Assembly (NCBI GenBank): GCA_021815285.1
Contig: JAKAHE010000115.1
Location: 1 to 6,877, forward strand
From: Nitrospirota bacterium
Lineage (GTDB): Bacteria > Nitrospirota > JACRHJ01
Length of the DNA: 6,877 bases
Direction: 5' to 3'
Numbering within the stretch: position 1 is the stretch's first letter; each line of letters begins with the position of its first letter. Positions 1 through 5,705 of this stretch are shown piece by piece. The notes below the pieces were generated by a model. It had not been told where the DNA came from, searched no databases, and was given only the letters and a program-made list of their open reading frames with translations. The position numbers were made by a program, and so were the translations under genes.

Positions 1-2
1 GA

Positions 3-383
3 GACATAATCGTATTCAAATATCCGGAGAAGGAATCCGTGGACTTCATAAAGAGGCTGATCGGCATGCCCGGAGACGTCGTTCAGGTAATCGACAAGGT
101 GGTATACATAAACGGCAAACCCCTCACCGAACCTTACGCGATTCACAAAGACAGCGAAATATTGCCGAGAGCGCTGGAGCCGAGGGATAATTTCGGTCCG
201 GTAAAGGTCCCGCCGCACGATTATTTCATGATGGGCGACAACCGGGACAGGAGCCGCGACAGCAGGTTCTGGGGATTTGTCAACGAAAACGAGATACTCG
301 GCAAGGCTATGATTATTTACTGGTCATGGGACGCAAACGACGACTCTGTCCGATGGGGCAGGATAGGACGCATGGTGAAGTAA
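3..383 (+). CDS. lepB: Signal peptidase I, C-terminal part (5' end outside window)
   Basis: This is the 3' part of a type I (leader) signal peptidase, the membrane-anchored serine protease that removes signal peptides from exported proteins on the outer face of the inner membrane. The frame is open from base 3 and gives 126 residues. Two family boxes are visible: FIKRLIGMPGD near residues 15-25, which contains the catalytic lysine of the Ser/Lys dyad, and GDNRDRSRDSRFWGFV near residues 79-94, the conserved box E. The membrane segments and the serine box lie upstream of the window. A GTG at 39 is not the start, because the LepB-like sequence (IIVFKYPEKESVDF) continues in frame upstream of it. 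The stop TAA is one base before the next gene's ATG, so the two are probably cotranscribed. The family is clear; whether the full protein is intact cannot be seen. Confidence 0.96.
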   Translation, partial: DIIVFKYPEKESVDFIKRLIGMPGDVVQVIDKVVYINGKPLTEPYAIHKDSEILPRALEPRDNFGPVKVPPHDYFMMGDNRDRSRDSRFWGFVNENEILGKAMIIYWSWDANDDSVRWGRIGRMVK

Positions 384-384
384 G

Positions 385-750
385 ATGCTTAATAACCGCG
401 GCGGCGGCAAGGCCGCGACACTGCTTTACATTTTGATAGGGATTGTGGCGATATACGCCATCGTGAAGACCGTCCCGCCATATATGCACTATTACGCTCT
501 GGACGACGAAGTAGCCCAGCAGTTGAGCCTTTCGACAATAGACAGCGACGACGTAATAATCGGAGACCTTATGAAAAAGATAGACGACCTGGGCCTACCG
601 ATACAAAGAAACGATATTTCCTTTATCAGGAACAGCGACGGAAGCGTCGAAATAAAGCTTTCCTGGAGCGAAGAGGTGGACTACGGCTACGGTATAAAAA
701 GGAAATTTTCTTTTGCTATAGATTCCAGGAACAGCAAAATGCAGCGCTGA
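385..750 (+). CDS. Small single-pass membrane protein, DUF4845-like, next to lepB
   Basis: A 121-residue protein of unknown function. It has a short basic N-terminus (MLNNRGGGK), one hydrophobic membrane segment at about residues 11-29, then a soluble domain of about 90 residues with alternating polar and hydrophobic strands, ending in a basic tail. By the N-in, C-out pattern the soluble domain probably lies on the periplasmic side. The architecture and the position directly after lepB resemble the DUF4845 family, which often follows lepB in proteobacteria. The domain name rests on that resemblance and not on a search. The ATG at 385 is one base after the lepB stop, with GGTGA at 374-378 as a weak ribosome binding site, so translation probably depends on lepB. 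It contains no cysteine pair, enzyme motif or lipobox. I am confident it is a real gene and much less sure of the family. Confidence 0.8.
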   Translation: MLNNRGGGKAATLLYILIGIVAIYAIVKTVPPYMHYYALDDEVAQQLSLSTIDSDDVIIGDLMKKIDDLGLPIQRNDISFIRNSDGSVEIKLSWSEEVDYGYGIKRKFSFAIDSRNSKMQR

Positions 751-756
751 TTTGCC

Positions 757-785
757 TTGACATGCGTCTCAGTATAGGGTAATTT
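757..785 (+). promoter_or_regulatory. Probable sigma-70-type promoter of the pyr operon
   Basis: A perfect TTGACA -35 hexamer lies at 757-762, seven bases after the preceding stop codon. A 17-base spacer leads to TAATTT at 780-785, a weak -10 box (3 of 6 consensus positions). GGTAAT at 778-783 is an alternative with a 15-base spacer. Either choice puts the start of transcription at about 789-792, exactly where the PyrR-binding hairpin begins, and that agreement supports the call. The -35 box is strong and the -10 box is not. Confidence 0.6.
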
Positions 786-788
786 AAG

Positions 789-830
789 AGCCGACCTTTA
801 ACGTAGCCCGGAGAGGCTAAAAAGGGGGCT
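789..830 (+). promoter_or_regulatory. PyrR-binding RNA hairpin (anti-antiterminator)
   Basis: The sequence TAGCCCGGAGAGGCTA at 804-819 matches the PyrR recognition consensus ARUCCNGNGAGGYU at 13 of 14 positions. It folds into a 5-bp upper stem (TAGCC 804-808 with GGCTA 815-819) capped by the six-base loop CGGAGA. Below it come an asymmetric internal bulge (AACG at 800-803) and a lower stem (AGCC 789-792 and CCTTT 795-799 with AAAGGGGGCT 821-830), with a small GA/G internal loop. This upper stem, purine bulge and lower stem layout is that of known PyrR-binding loops. When UMP or UTP is plentiful, PyrR should hold this hairpin, keep 824-830 out of the antiterminator and allow termination downstream. 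It stands directly before pyrR. Confidence 0.88.
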
Positions 831-867
831 GAATATGGCAGGCAGGGTTCAATAACGAAAGCATCCC
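824..867 (+). promoter_or_regulatory. Predicted antiterminator pairing of the pyr leader
   Basis: GGGGGCT at 824-830 can pair with AGCATCCC at 860-867: GGGG with TCCC (including one G-U pair), one bulged A, then GCT with AGC. This duplex uses the 3' arm of the PyrR-binding hairpin and the 5' arm of the terminator, so it excludes both. That is the arrangement a PyrR attenuator needs. The pairing is visible in the sequence; its function is inferred from the B. subtilis pyr model. The stem is short and the loop between the arms is 29 bases, so its stability needs to be calculated. Confidence 0.65.
835..855 (+). CDS. Possible six-codon leader ORF (MAGRVQ) in the pyr leader
   Basis: ATG at 835 opens a six-codon frame ending with TAA at 853-855. 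It is preceded by AGGGGG at 823-828, a good Shine-Dalgarno-like run at a spacing of six bases. That run is also the 3' arm of the PyrR-binding hairpin, so PyrR binding would hide it. A ribosome at the stop would reach into the 5' arm of the terminator, which begins only a few bases later. The product has no recognisable function, and such a short frame could arise by chance, so it is a candidate regulatory ORF and not a confident gene. Confidence 0.35.
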   Translation: MAGRVQ

Positions 868-892
868 AGATACGCGGGAGGCTTTTTTTTTT
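858..892 (+). terminator. Intrinsic terminator (attenuator) ahead of pyrR
   Basis: AAAGCATCCC at 858-867 pairs with GGGAGGCTTT at 876-885, with one A-G mismatch and an eight-base loop (AGATACGC). The GC-rich core of the stem (861-882) is followed directly by ten Ts (883-892). The stem and T run make a standard Rho-independent terminator. It sits 24 bases before the pyrR start, inside the operon leader, so it serves as the conditional attenuator and would also stop read-through from the lepB pair. Confidence 0.88.
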
Positions 893-901
893 GCCTTTAG
901 C

Positions 902-906
902 AGAGG
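902..906 (+). promoter_or_regulatory. Ribosome binding site for pyrR (supports TTG start)
   Basis: AGAGG lies ten bases before the TTG at 917. The spacing is slightly long, but the next in-frame start, ATG at 938, has no comparable purine run before it. The site also lies after the terminator, so it is transcribed only when attenuation fails. Confidence 0.6.
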
Positions 907-916
907 TTAAAACCCA

Positions 917-1462
917 TTGAAAATCAAAGCAAAAGTAATGGACAAAGAAGGCATAGACAGGGCCCTGATACGCATTGCCCATGAAATCCTCGAAAGAAAC
1001 CATGGCACAGCCGGCCTGGCCCTTGCAGGCATTCGCACGGGCGGGGTCCATCTTGCACACAGGCTCTCGGAAAATATCAGCAGAATCGAGGGGGTGGATG
1101 TGCCAGTGGGCGCACTCGACATTACCTTGTACAGGGACGACATCGCATCCCGCAAGAGAAAGACGCCCATGGGCAAGACGGAGATTAATTTTCCCGTAAC
1201 CGGCGTGACTATAGTACTCGTTGACGACGTTCTTTATACCGGCAGGACGATACGGGCGGCCATGGACTCCCTGATGGACTTCGGAAGACCGAAGGCCATA
1301 CAACTCGCCGTGCTCCTCGACCGCGGGCACAAGGAACTGCCAATCACGGCGGATTACGTCGGCAAGAACGTGCCCACGTCCAATAAAGAAGCCGTAAAGG
1401 TGCGGCTCTTAGAAGAGGGCGGAAAGGACGAGGTATTGATAATGGAAAAGGCGGAGGGGTAA
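917..1462 (+). CDS. pyrR: PyrR, pyr operon RNA-binding attenuation protein / uracil phosphoribosyltransferase
   Basis: PyrR binds pyr leader RNA in response to UMP/UTP and PRPP and promotes termination. Many members also convert uracil and PRPP to UMP. The 181-residue product has the usual family length. Visible marks are IRIAHEILERN near residues 18-28, the GIRTGG loop at 38-43, the type I phosphoribosyltransferase PRPP motif TIVLVDDVLYTGRT at 98-111, and LLDRGHKELPITADYVGKN at 133-151, which is characteristic of PyrR. The TTG start at 917 was chosen because the N-terminus (KIKAKVMDKEGIDRAL) then aligns with family proteins and a Shine-Dalgarno run precedes it; starting at ATG 938 would remove residues typical of the family. 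It is the first gene of the operon and follows its own predicted RNA target. Its stop is six bases before pyrB. Confidence 0.97.
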   Translation: MKIKAKVMDKEGIDRALIRIAHEILERNHGTAGLALAGIRTGGVHLAHRLSENISRIEGVDVPVGALDITLYRDDIASRKRKTPMGKTEINFPVTGVTIVLVDDVLYTGRTIRAAMDSLMDFGRPKAIQLAVLLDRGHKELPITADYVGKNVPTSNKEAVKVRLLEEGGKDEVLIMEKAEG

Positions 1463-1468
1463 ACTGAA

Positions 1469-2398
1469 ATGGCCCTTAAAAGAAAAGACCTGCTGGGAAT
1501 AGATTACCTTGAAAGAGCCGAGATAGAAGAGATTATCTCCACGGCGGAATCCTTCAAGGAGGTTTCGACAAGGGACATCAAGAAGGTCCCGGCGTTAAGG
1601 GGCAGGACGATTGTAAACCTTTTCTTCGAGCCGTCCACCAGGACAAGGACGTCATTCGAGCTTGCGGCGAAAAGGCTCTCCGCGGACATCATAAACATAT
1701 CTTCTTCCACGAGCAGCGTGGTGAAGGGCGAGACACTGCTCGACACCGCGCGCAACATCGAGGCCATGAACTCGGACATAATAATACTCCGCCACTCCAT
1801 GTCCGGCGCGCCCATGATACTTGCCAGGGCTCTGAAAAGCTCAGTCATCAACGCGGGCGACGGCTCCCACGAACACCCCTCCCAGGCCCTGCTCGACCTC
1901 TTCACGATAAAGGAGCGGCTTGGGAAAGTGGAGGGGCTTGATATCGCAATAATAGGTGACATCGCCCACAGCAGGGTCGCTCGCTCGAATATACTTTGTC
2001 TGAATAAAATGGGCGCGCGAGTCCGTATATGCGGCCCCGCAACCCTCATCCCGGCTGATATAGAAAAAATGGGTGCGAAGATATATCTCAGGCCGGAGGA
2101 CGCAATTGACGGCGCGGACGTCATTATGATGCTCCGGATACAGATGGAGCGTCAGAAAAGCGGACTTTTCCCCGGCGTCAGGGAGTATTCGCGCTTCTTC
2201 GGGCTGAACGCGGAGCGCGTGAAGCTCGCGAAGGAAGGCGTGCTGATAATGCATCCGGGACCTATAAACCGGGGCGTGGAAATATCGCCTGAGGTGGCGG
2301 ACGGGCCGTATTCCGTTATTCTCGACCAGGTAACCAACGGCGTGGCCGTCAGGATGGCGATAATATACCTCCTGGCCGAGGGAAGGGGAACAGCATGA
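1469..2398 (+). CDS. pyrB: Aspartate carbamoyltransferase catalytic chain
   Basis: PyrB condenses carbamoyl phosphate with aspartate to N-carbamoyl-aspartate, the first committed step of pyrimidine synthesis, in the cytoplasm. The 309 residues are normal for the catalytic chain. The carbamoyl-phosphate site FEPSTRTRTSFE is at 53-64 (S56, T57, R58, T59). The mobile-loop lysine K87 is in SSVVKGET, R108 in LRHS, and HPSQALLDLFTI is at 136-147. R169 is in GDIAHSRVARSN, R223 and Q225 are in LRIQMERQ, and HPGPINRGVEI is at 262-272. All expected active-site residues are present. The ATG at 1469 follows GGAGGGG at 1453-1459. The stop overlaps the pyrC start by four bases (ATGA). No regulatory chain gene (pyrI) is next to it, so control is expected through PyrR and perhaps through association with PyrC. 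Confidence 0.98.
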   Translation: MALKRKDLLGIDYLERAEIEEIISTAESFKEVSTRDIKKVPALRGRTIVNLFFEPSTRTRTSFELAAKRLSADIINISSSTSSVVKGETLLDTARNIEAMNSDIIILRHSMSGAPMILARALKSSVINAGDGSHEHPSQALLDLFTIKERLGKVEGLDIAIIGDIAHSRVARSNILCLNKMGARVRICGPATLIPADIEKMGAKIYLRPEDAIDGADVIMMLRIQMERQKSGLFPGVREYSRFFGLNAERVKLAKEGVLIMHPGPINRGVEISPEVADGPYSVILDQVTNGVAVRMAIIYLLAEGRGTA

Positions 2399-3675
2399 CT
2401 CTGATAATCAAGGGCGGCAGGGTGATCGATCCGTTGAACGGGACGGATGAGATACGCGATATTTACATTGAAGACAATAAGATTATTCAGTCGCCAAAAA
2501 CCAAAAAAACAAACGGCGTCGAGGTTATCGACGCAAGGGGTCTGATTGTCGCGCCCGGGCTTATCGACATGCACTGCCACCTCCGGGAGCCGGGTTTCGA
2601 GTACAAGGAAGACATAGCCTCCGGAACGCGCGCCGCGGCGGCGGGCGGGTTCACAACCATCTGCTGTATGCCGAACACAAGCCCTGTCAATGACAGCCGC
2701 TCCGTCACGGAATTCATAATCGGGCAGGCGAAGAAGGCCGGGTTCTGCAAGGTACTGCCTATAGGCGCGATAACCAAGGGTTCCATGGGAACGGAACTTG
2801 CCGAGATGGGCGAGATGGCGGAGGCCGGATGTATAGGTTTCTCGGACGACGGCAAACCGGTTGCCAATGCGGAGATGATGAGACACGCGCTTGAGTACGC
2901 GAAGACATTCGGCAGGACGATAATCTCGCACTGCGAAGACACCGCTCTTTCCGCCGGAGGGGTGATGAACGAAGGTGCGGTTTCCACCCGTATGGGTCTT
3001 CGTGGAATACCTGCGGCGGCGGAGGAGGTCATGGTCGCAAGGGACATCTCTCTTGCCAGGCTGACCGGCGCAAGGCTCCATATCGCGCACGTCTCCACGG
3101 CTGGTTCTGTCGAGCTTATTCGCCGGGCAAAATCCGCGGGTATAAATGTCACAGCGGAGACCTGCCCGCACTATTTTACCTTGACCGATGAAGGAGTTAT
3201 GTCATATAATACATACCTCAAAGTCAATCCCCCGCTCCGGACGGAGGCGGACAGGAAGGCGATAATCGGGGGGCTTTCGGACGGCACGATAGACGTCATA
3301 GCGACAGACCACGCGCCGCACGCGGCATCCGAAAAAGACGTGGAGTTCGACCTTGCCCCTTTCGGGATTTCCGGGCTGGAAACGGCCCTGGCTCTTGCGA
3401 TGGCCCTTGCGCATTCCGGTCTTATCCCAATGGCTGAACTGCTTAAGAAATTAACCGTAAACCCGGCCCTGGCCATCGGAATGGCCCCGCCATCGCTTTT
3501 GCCAGGGTCGTGCGCGGACATTGTTCTTATAGACCCGGAAACCGAGAAGACCGTCAGGCCGGAAATCCTCTTGAGCAAGGGGAAAAATACGGCGTTTTCC
3601 GGCCTGGTGCTCAAAGGATGGCCGGTAGGCACTATCCTTGATGGCAGGAAGAATTTAAAAGAAAGAGGAAATTGA
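2395..3675 (+). CDS. pyrC: Dihydroorotase, type I (metal-dependent amidohydrolase)
   Basis: PyrC reversibly cyclises N-carbamoyl-aspartate to dihydroorotate, the third step of UMP synthesis. At 426 residues it fits the long bacterial type I enzymes (B. subtilis / Aquifex PyrC), not the shorter E. coli type. The metal site looks complete: H60 and H62 in DMHCHLREPG (with R64 for substrate), an aspartate in GFSDDGKP at 148-155 in the bridging position, H179 in ISHCED, H232 in HIAHVST, and D305 in IATDHAPH. MPNTSPVND at 92-100 and NPPLR at 278-282 are also typical. An inactive pseudo-dihydroorotase, as paired with PyrB in some bacteria, would usually have lost some of these, so this copy is predicted to be active. 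The start overlaps the pyrB stop by four bases, with AAGGGG at 2383-2388 as ribosome binding site, which implies coupled translation. Confidence 0.98.
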   Translation: MTLIIKGGRVIDPLNGTDEIRDIYIEDNKIIQSPKTKKTNGVEVIDARGLIVAPGLIDMHCHLREPGFEYKEDIASGTRAAAAGGFTTICCMPNTSPVNDSRSVTEFIIGQAKKAGFCKVLPIGAITKGSMGTELAEMGEMAEAGCIGFSDDGKPVANAEMMRHALEYAKTFGRTIISHCEDTALSAGGVMNEGAVSTRMGLRGIPAAAEEVMVARDISLARLTGARLHIAHVSTAGSVELIRRAKSAGINVTAETCPHYFTLTDEGVMSYNTYLKVNPPLRTEADRKAIIGGLSDGTIDVIATDHAPHAASEKDVEFDLAPFGISGLETALALAMALAHSGLIPMAELLKKLTVNPALAIGMAPPSLLPGSCADIVLIDPETEKTVRPEILLSKGKNTAFSGLVLKGWPVGTILDGRKNLKERGN

Positions 3676-3678
3676 CAT

Positions 3679-4812
3679 ATGAAGAAGGCTGTAATCGCCC
3701 TTGCTGACGGCGCGTGGTTCGAGGGTGTTTCTTTCGGCGCGGAAGGCGAGGCTGGCGGAGAGGTGGTCTTCAATACCTCCATGGCCGGATACCAGGAGAT
3801 ACTTACCGACCCGTCCTACAAGGGGCAGATGGTAACCATGACCTACCCGCTTATAGGGAACTACGGCGTTAACGCCGAGGATGTCGAATCCCGCAGGCCA
3901 TGGGTTGAGGCTTTTATAGTAAAGGAATACAGCGGGTATCCAAGCAACTGGCGCAACAGGGGAAGCCTTGACGGCTATCTCAAGAGCTATAACATAGTTG
4001 GCATACAGGGGATAGACACCCGCGCCCTGACTAAGCACATACGCGACTTCGGCGCACAGCAGGGAATAATATCAACCATTGATACTGACCCGGAGAGCCT
4101 GATACGCAAGGCGAAGGCCCGTCCCTCTATGGCCGGGCAGGACCTCGCCAAAACGGTCTCCTGCTCGGAGCTTTACGAGACAAGGCAGACGACATGGGAC
4201 ATCGAGCGGGGCTACGGCGAATCGAAAAACACATCCCTTCACGTCGTAGCGTACGACTTCGGGATAAAAAGAAATATCCTGCGGATACTTTCCACGCTTG
4301 GGTGCAGGGTTACCGTCGTACCGGCGGCAACGTCCTGGCGTGAAGTGATGGCCATGAGGCCGGATGGAGTTCTTCTCAGCAACGGCCCCGGAGACCCTGA
4401 GCCTGTAACATACGCCGTGGAGAACATAAAGGCCCTGCTGGATAAAGTCCCCATCTTCGGCATCTGCCTTGGTCATCAACTGCTCGGCATTGCACTCGGC
4501 GGCAGGACATACAAGCTCAAATTCGGCCATCACGGCGGGAACCAGCCGGTTATGGACCTCGGCACGCGCAAGGTCGAGATAACGTCGCAGAACCACGGTT
4601 TCGCCGTGGACATGGAAAGTATGCCGGACGGGGTTGAGATTACTCACGTGAACTTAAACGACAATACCGTCGAGGGCATGCGGCACAAGGAGCTTCCGAT
4701 ATTCTCGGTGCAGTATCACCCGGAGGCGTCCCCCGGCCCGCACGACTCGGCATATCTCTTCCAGCGCTTCATCGCCATGATGGAGATAGAGAAGATAAAG
4801 GTTAAGAGTTGA
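3679..4812 (+). CDS. carA: Carbamoyl-phosphate synthase, small (glutaminase) subunit
   Basis: CarA hydrolyses glutamine and passes ammonia through a tunnel to CarB for carbamoyl phosphate synthesis, which feeds both pyrimidines and arginine. The 377 residues match the family. The N-terminal CarA domain shows EVVFNTSMAGYQEILTDPSY at 28-47 and the GNYGVN motif at 60-65. The C-terminal class I glutamine amidotransferase domain begins near residue 188, with SNGPGDP at 234-240, the nucleophile elbow GICLGHQ (C263) and HP.A with H347 and E349 of the triad; SQNHGFAVD at 303-311 is also conserved. The gene starts three bases after pyrC with AGAGGAA at 3664-3670 upstream. Its stop overlaps the TTG start of the radical SAM gene by four bases, so carA and carB are separated by a gene but not by a gap. 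Confidence 0.98.
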   Translation: MKKAVIALADGAWFEGVSFGAEGEAGGEVVFNTSMAGYQEILTDPSYKGQMVTMTYPLIGNYGVNAEDVESRRPWVEAFIVKEYSGYPSNWRNRGSLDGYLKSYNIVGIQGIDTRALTKHIRDFGAQQGIISTIDTDPESLIRKAKARPSMAGQDLAKTVSCSELYETRQTTWDIERGYGESKNTSLHVVAYDFGIKRNILRILSTLGCRVTVVPAATSWREVMAMRPDGVLLSNGPGDPEPVTYAVENIKALLDKVPIFGICLGHQLLGIALGGRTYKLKFGHHGGNQPVMDLGTRKVEITSQNHGFAVDMESMPDGVEITHVNLNDNTVEGMRHKELPIFSVQYHPEASPGPHDSAYLFQRFIAMMEIEKIKVKS

Positions 4813-5705
4813 ATATTTCGGCAGACGAACTTAACTCCCGCGCGAAGTCAGCCCTTGCGCGCCTTGAAAAATGCGACCTCTGCCCGAACGACTGCGGGGT
4901 TAACAGGCTGGAAGGGCAGGTGGGGCTGTGCGGGGCTACTGCAAAGGCGAAGGTAGCGTCATACAACCTGCACTTCGGCGAGGAGCCGGCAATCTCCGGC
5001 ACGCGCGGCAGCGGGACGATATTCTTCAGCCACTGCACGATGAAGTGCGCCTACTGCCAGAACTGGCCTATAAGCCACAAGGGAAACGGCGTCGAATACG
5101 ACGCAGCGGGCCTGGCGAAGATTATGCTGGAACTTCAGGCGCGTGGGGCGCACAATATAAATTTCGTAACGCCGACGCACTACATGCCGCAGATATTGGA
5201 GGCGCTACCGATTGCAATCGAAGGTGGTTTTAAAATCCCTATCGTATACAACACGAGCGGGTATGAAACGCTTTCGGCGCTTCGTATCCTTGACGGCATA
5301 GTGGATATATACCTGCCGGATATGCGATATTCAGACGACGTGTTTGCGAAGAAATATTCACAAGCCAAGAAGTACACTTCATATAACAGGGCTGCAATAA
5401 AGGAGATGTTCAGGCAGGCAGGGCTTCTTAGGACGGACGAAAACGGAATTGGAGAAAAGGGGCTTATAATTCGTCATCTCGTCCTCCCGGAGAATATTTC
5501 CGGGACTGTAGATATTATGAAATTCATAGCCGAAGATATTTCTCCGGATGTATCCATAAGCCTGATGGACCAGTATTTCCCGACATACAGGGCGGTGGAT
5601 TACCCGGAGATAAACAGGAAGATAACTGAAGACGAATACCTGGCCGCGCAGGACGTAATGGAACATTACGGGCTGTACGAGGGTTGGGTGCAGGAGCACG
5701 TTTAA
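4809..5705 (+). CDS. Radical SAM protein, PflX/COG1313-like, between carA and carB
   Basis: A 298-residue radical SAM enzyme of unknown substrate, resembling the COG1313 (PflX) group related to pyruvate formate-lyase activating enzymes. The core CxxxCxxC motif is C76, C80 and C83 in SHCTMKCAYCQNW, which should ligate the [4Fe-4S] cluster that cleaves S-adenosylmethionine. An N-terminal cysteine group, C22, C25, C29 and C41 in a CxxCxxxC..C pattern (CDLCPNDCGVNR then GLC), suggests a second metal or Fe-S site, as in other COG1313 proteins. The remainder follows a partial TIM barrel (NFVTPTHYMPQI, IVYNTSGYE, DIYLPDMRY). The TTG at 4809 overlaps the carA stop (TTGA), with AAGG at 4798-4801 as ribosome binding site; its stop shares one base with the carB ATG. 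No glycyl-radical enzyme is visible nearby as a partner. Superfamily is certain, group likely, function unknown. AmrS-like (COG1180) proteins are an alternative, but the N-terminal cysteine group argues against them. Confidence 0.9.
   Translation: MNISADELNSRAKSALARLEKCDLCPNDCGVNRLEGQVGLCGATAKAKVASYNLHFGEEPAISGTRGSGTIFFSHCTMKCAYCQNWPISHKGNGVEYDAAGLAKIMLELQARGAHNINFVTPTHYMPQILEALPIAIEGGFKIPIVYNTSGYETLSALRILDGIVDIYLPDMRYSDDVFAKKYSQAKKYTSYNRAAIKEMFRQAGLLRTDENGIGEKGLIIRHLVLPENISGTVDIMKFIAEDISPDVSISLMDQYFPTYRAVDYPEINRKITEDEYLAAQDVMEHYGLYEGWVQEHV
5692..5696 (+). promoter_or_regulatory. Ribosome binding site for carB (decides ATG start)
   Basis: AGGAG lies eight bases before ATG 5705, inside the last codons of the radical SAM gene. 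It supports 5705 over the in-frame GTG at 5684, which would add seven residues not typical of CarB. Confidence 0.75.

Noticed and set aside
39..41. GTG 39 as a start of a short lepB-like gene
   Set aside because: The sequence upstream in the same frame is already signal peptidase-like, so the gene simply begins before the window.
773..778. TATAGG as the -10 box of the pyr promoter
   Set aside because: It lies only ten bases after TTGACA, too close for a sigma-70 promoter; 780-785 or 778-783 fit the spacing better.
905..914. Small inverted repeat GGTTAAAACC over the pyrR ribosome binding site
   Set aside because: Four base pairs with a two-base loop is not stable as a hairpin and is easily due to chance.
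938..940. ATG 938 as the start of pyrR
   Set aside because: No purine-rich site precedes it, and the seven residues from TTG 917 fit the N-terminus of PyrR proteins.
2152..3171. Long open frame on the minus strand (339 codons) opposite pyrB and pyrC, with others at 716-1330, 1504-2124, 2487-3152 and 3171-3782
   Set aside because: All lie opposite or across strongly recognisable genes on the + strand, have no family motifs and mostly lack ribosome binding sites. GC-rich codon bias readily leaves antisense frames open.
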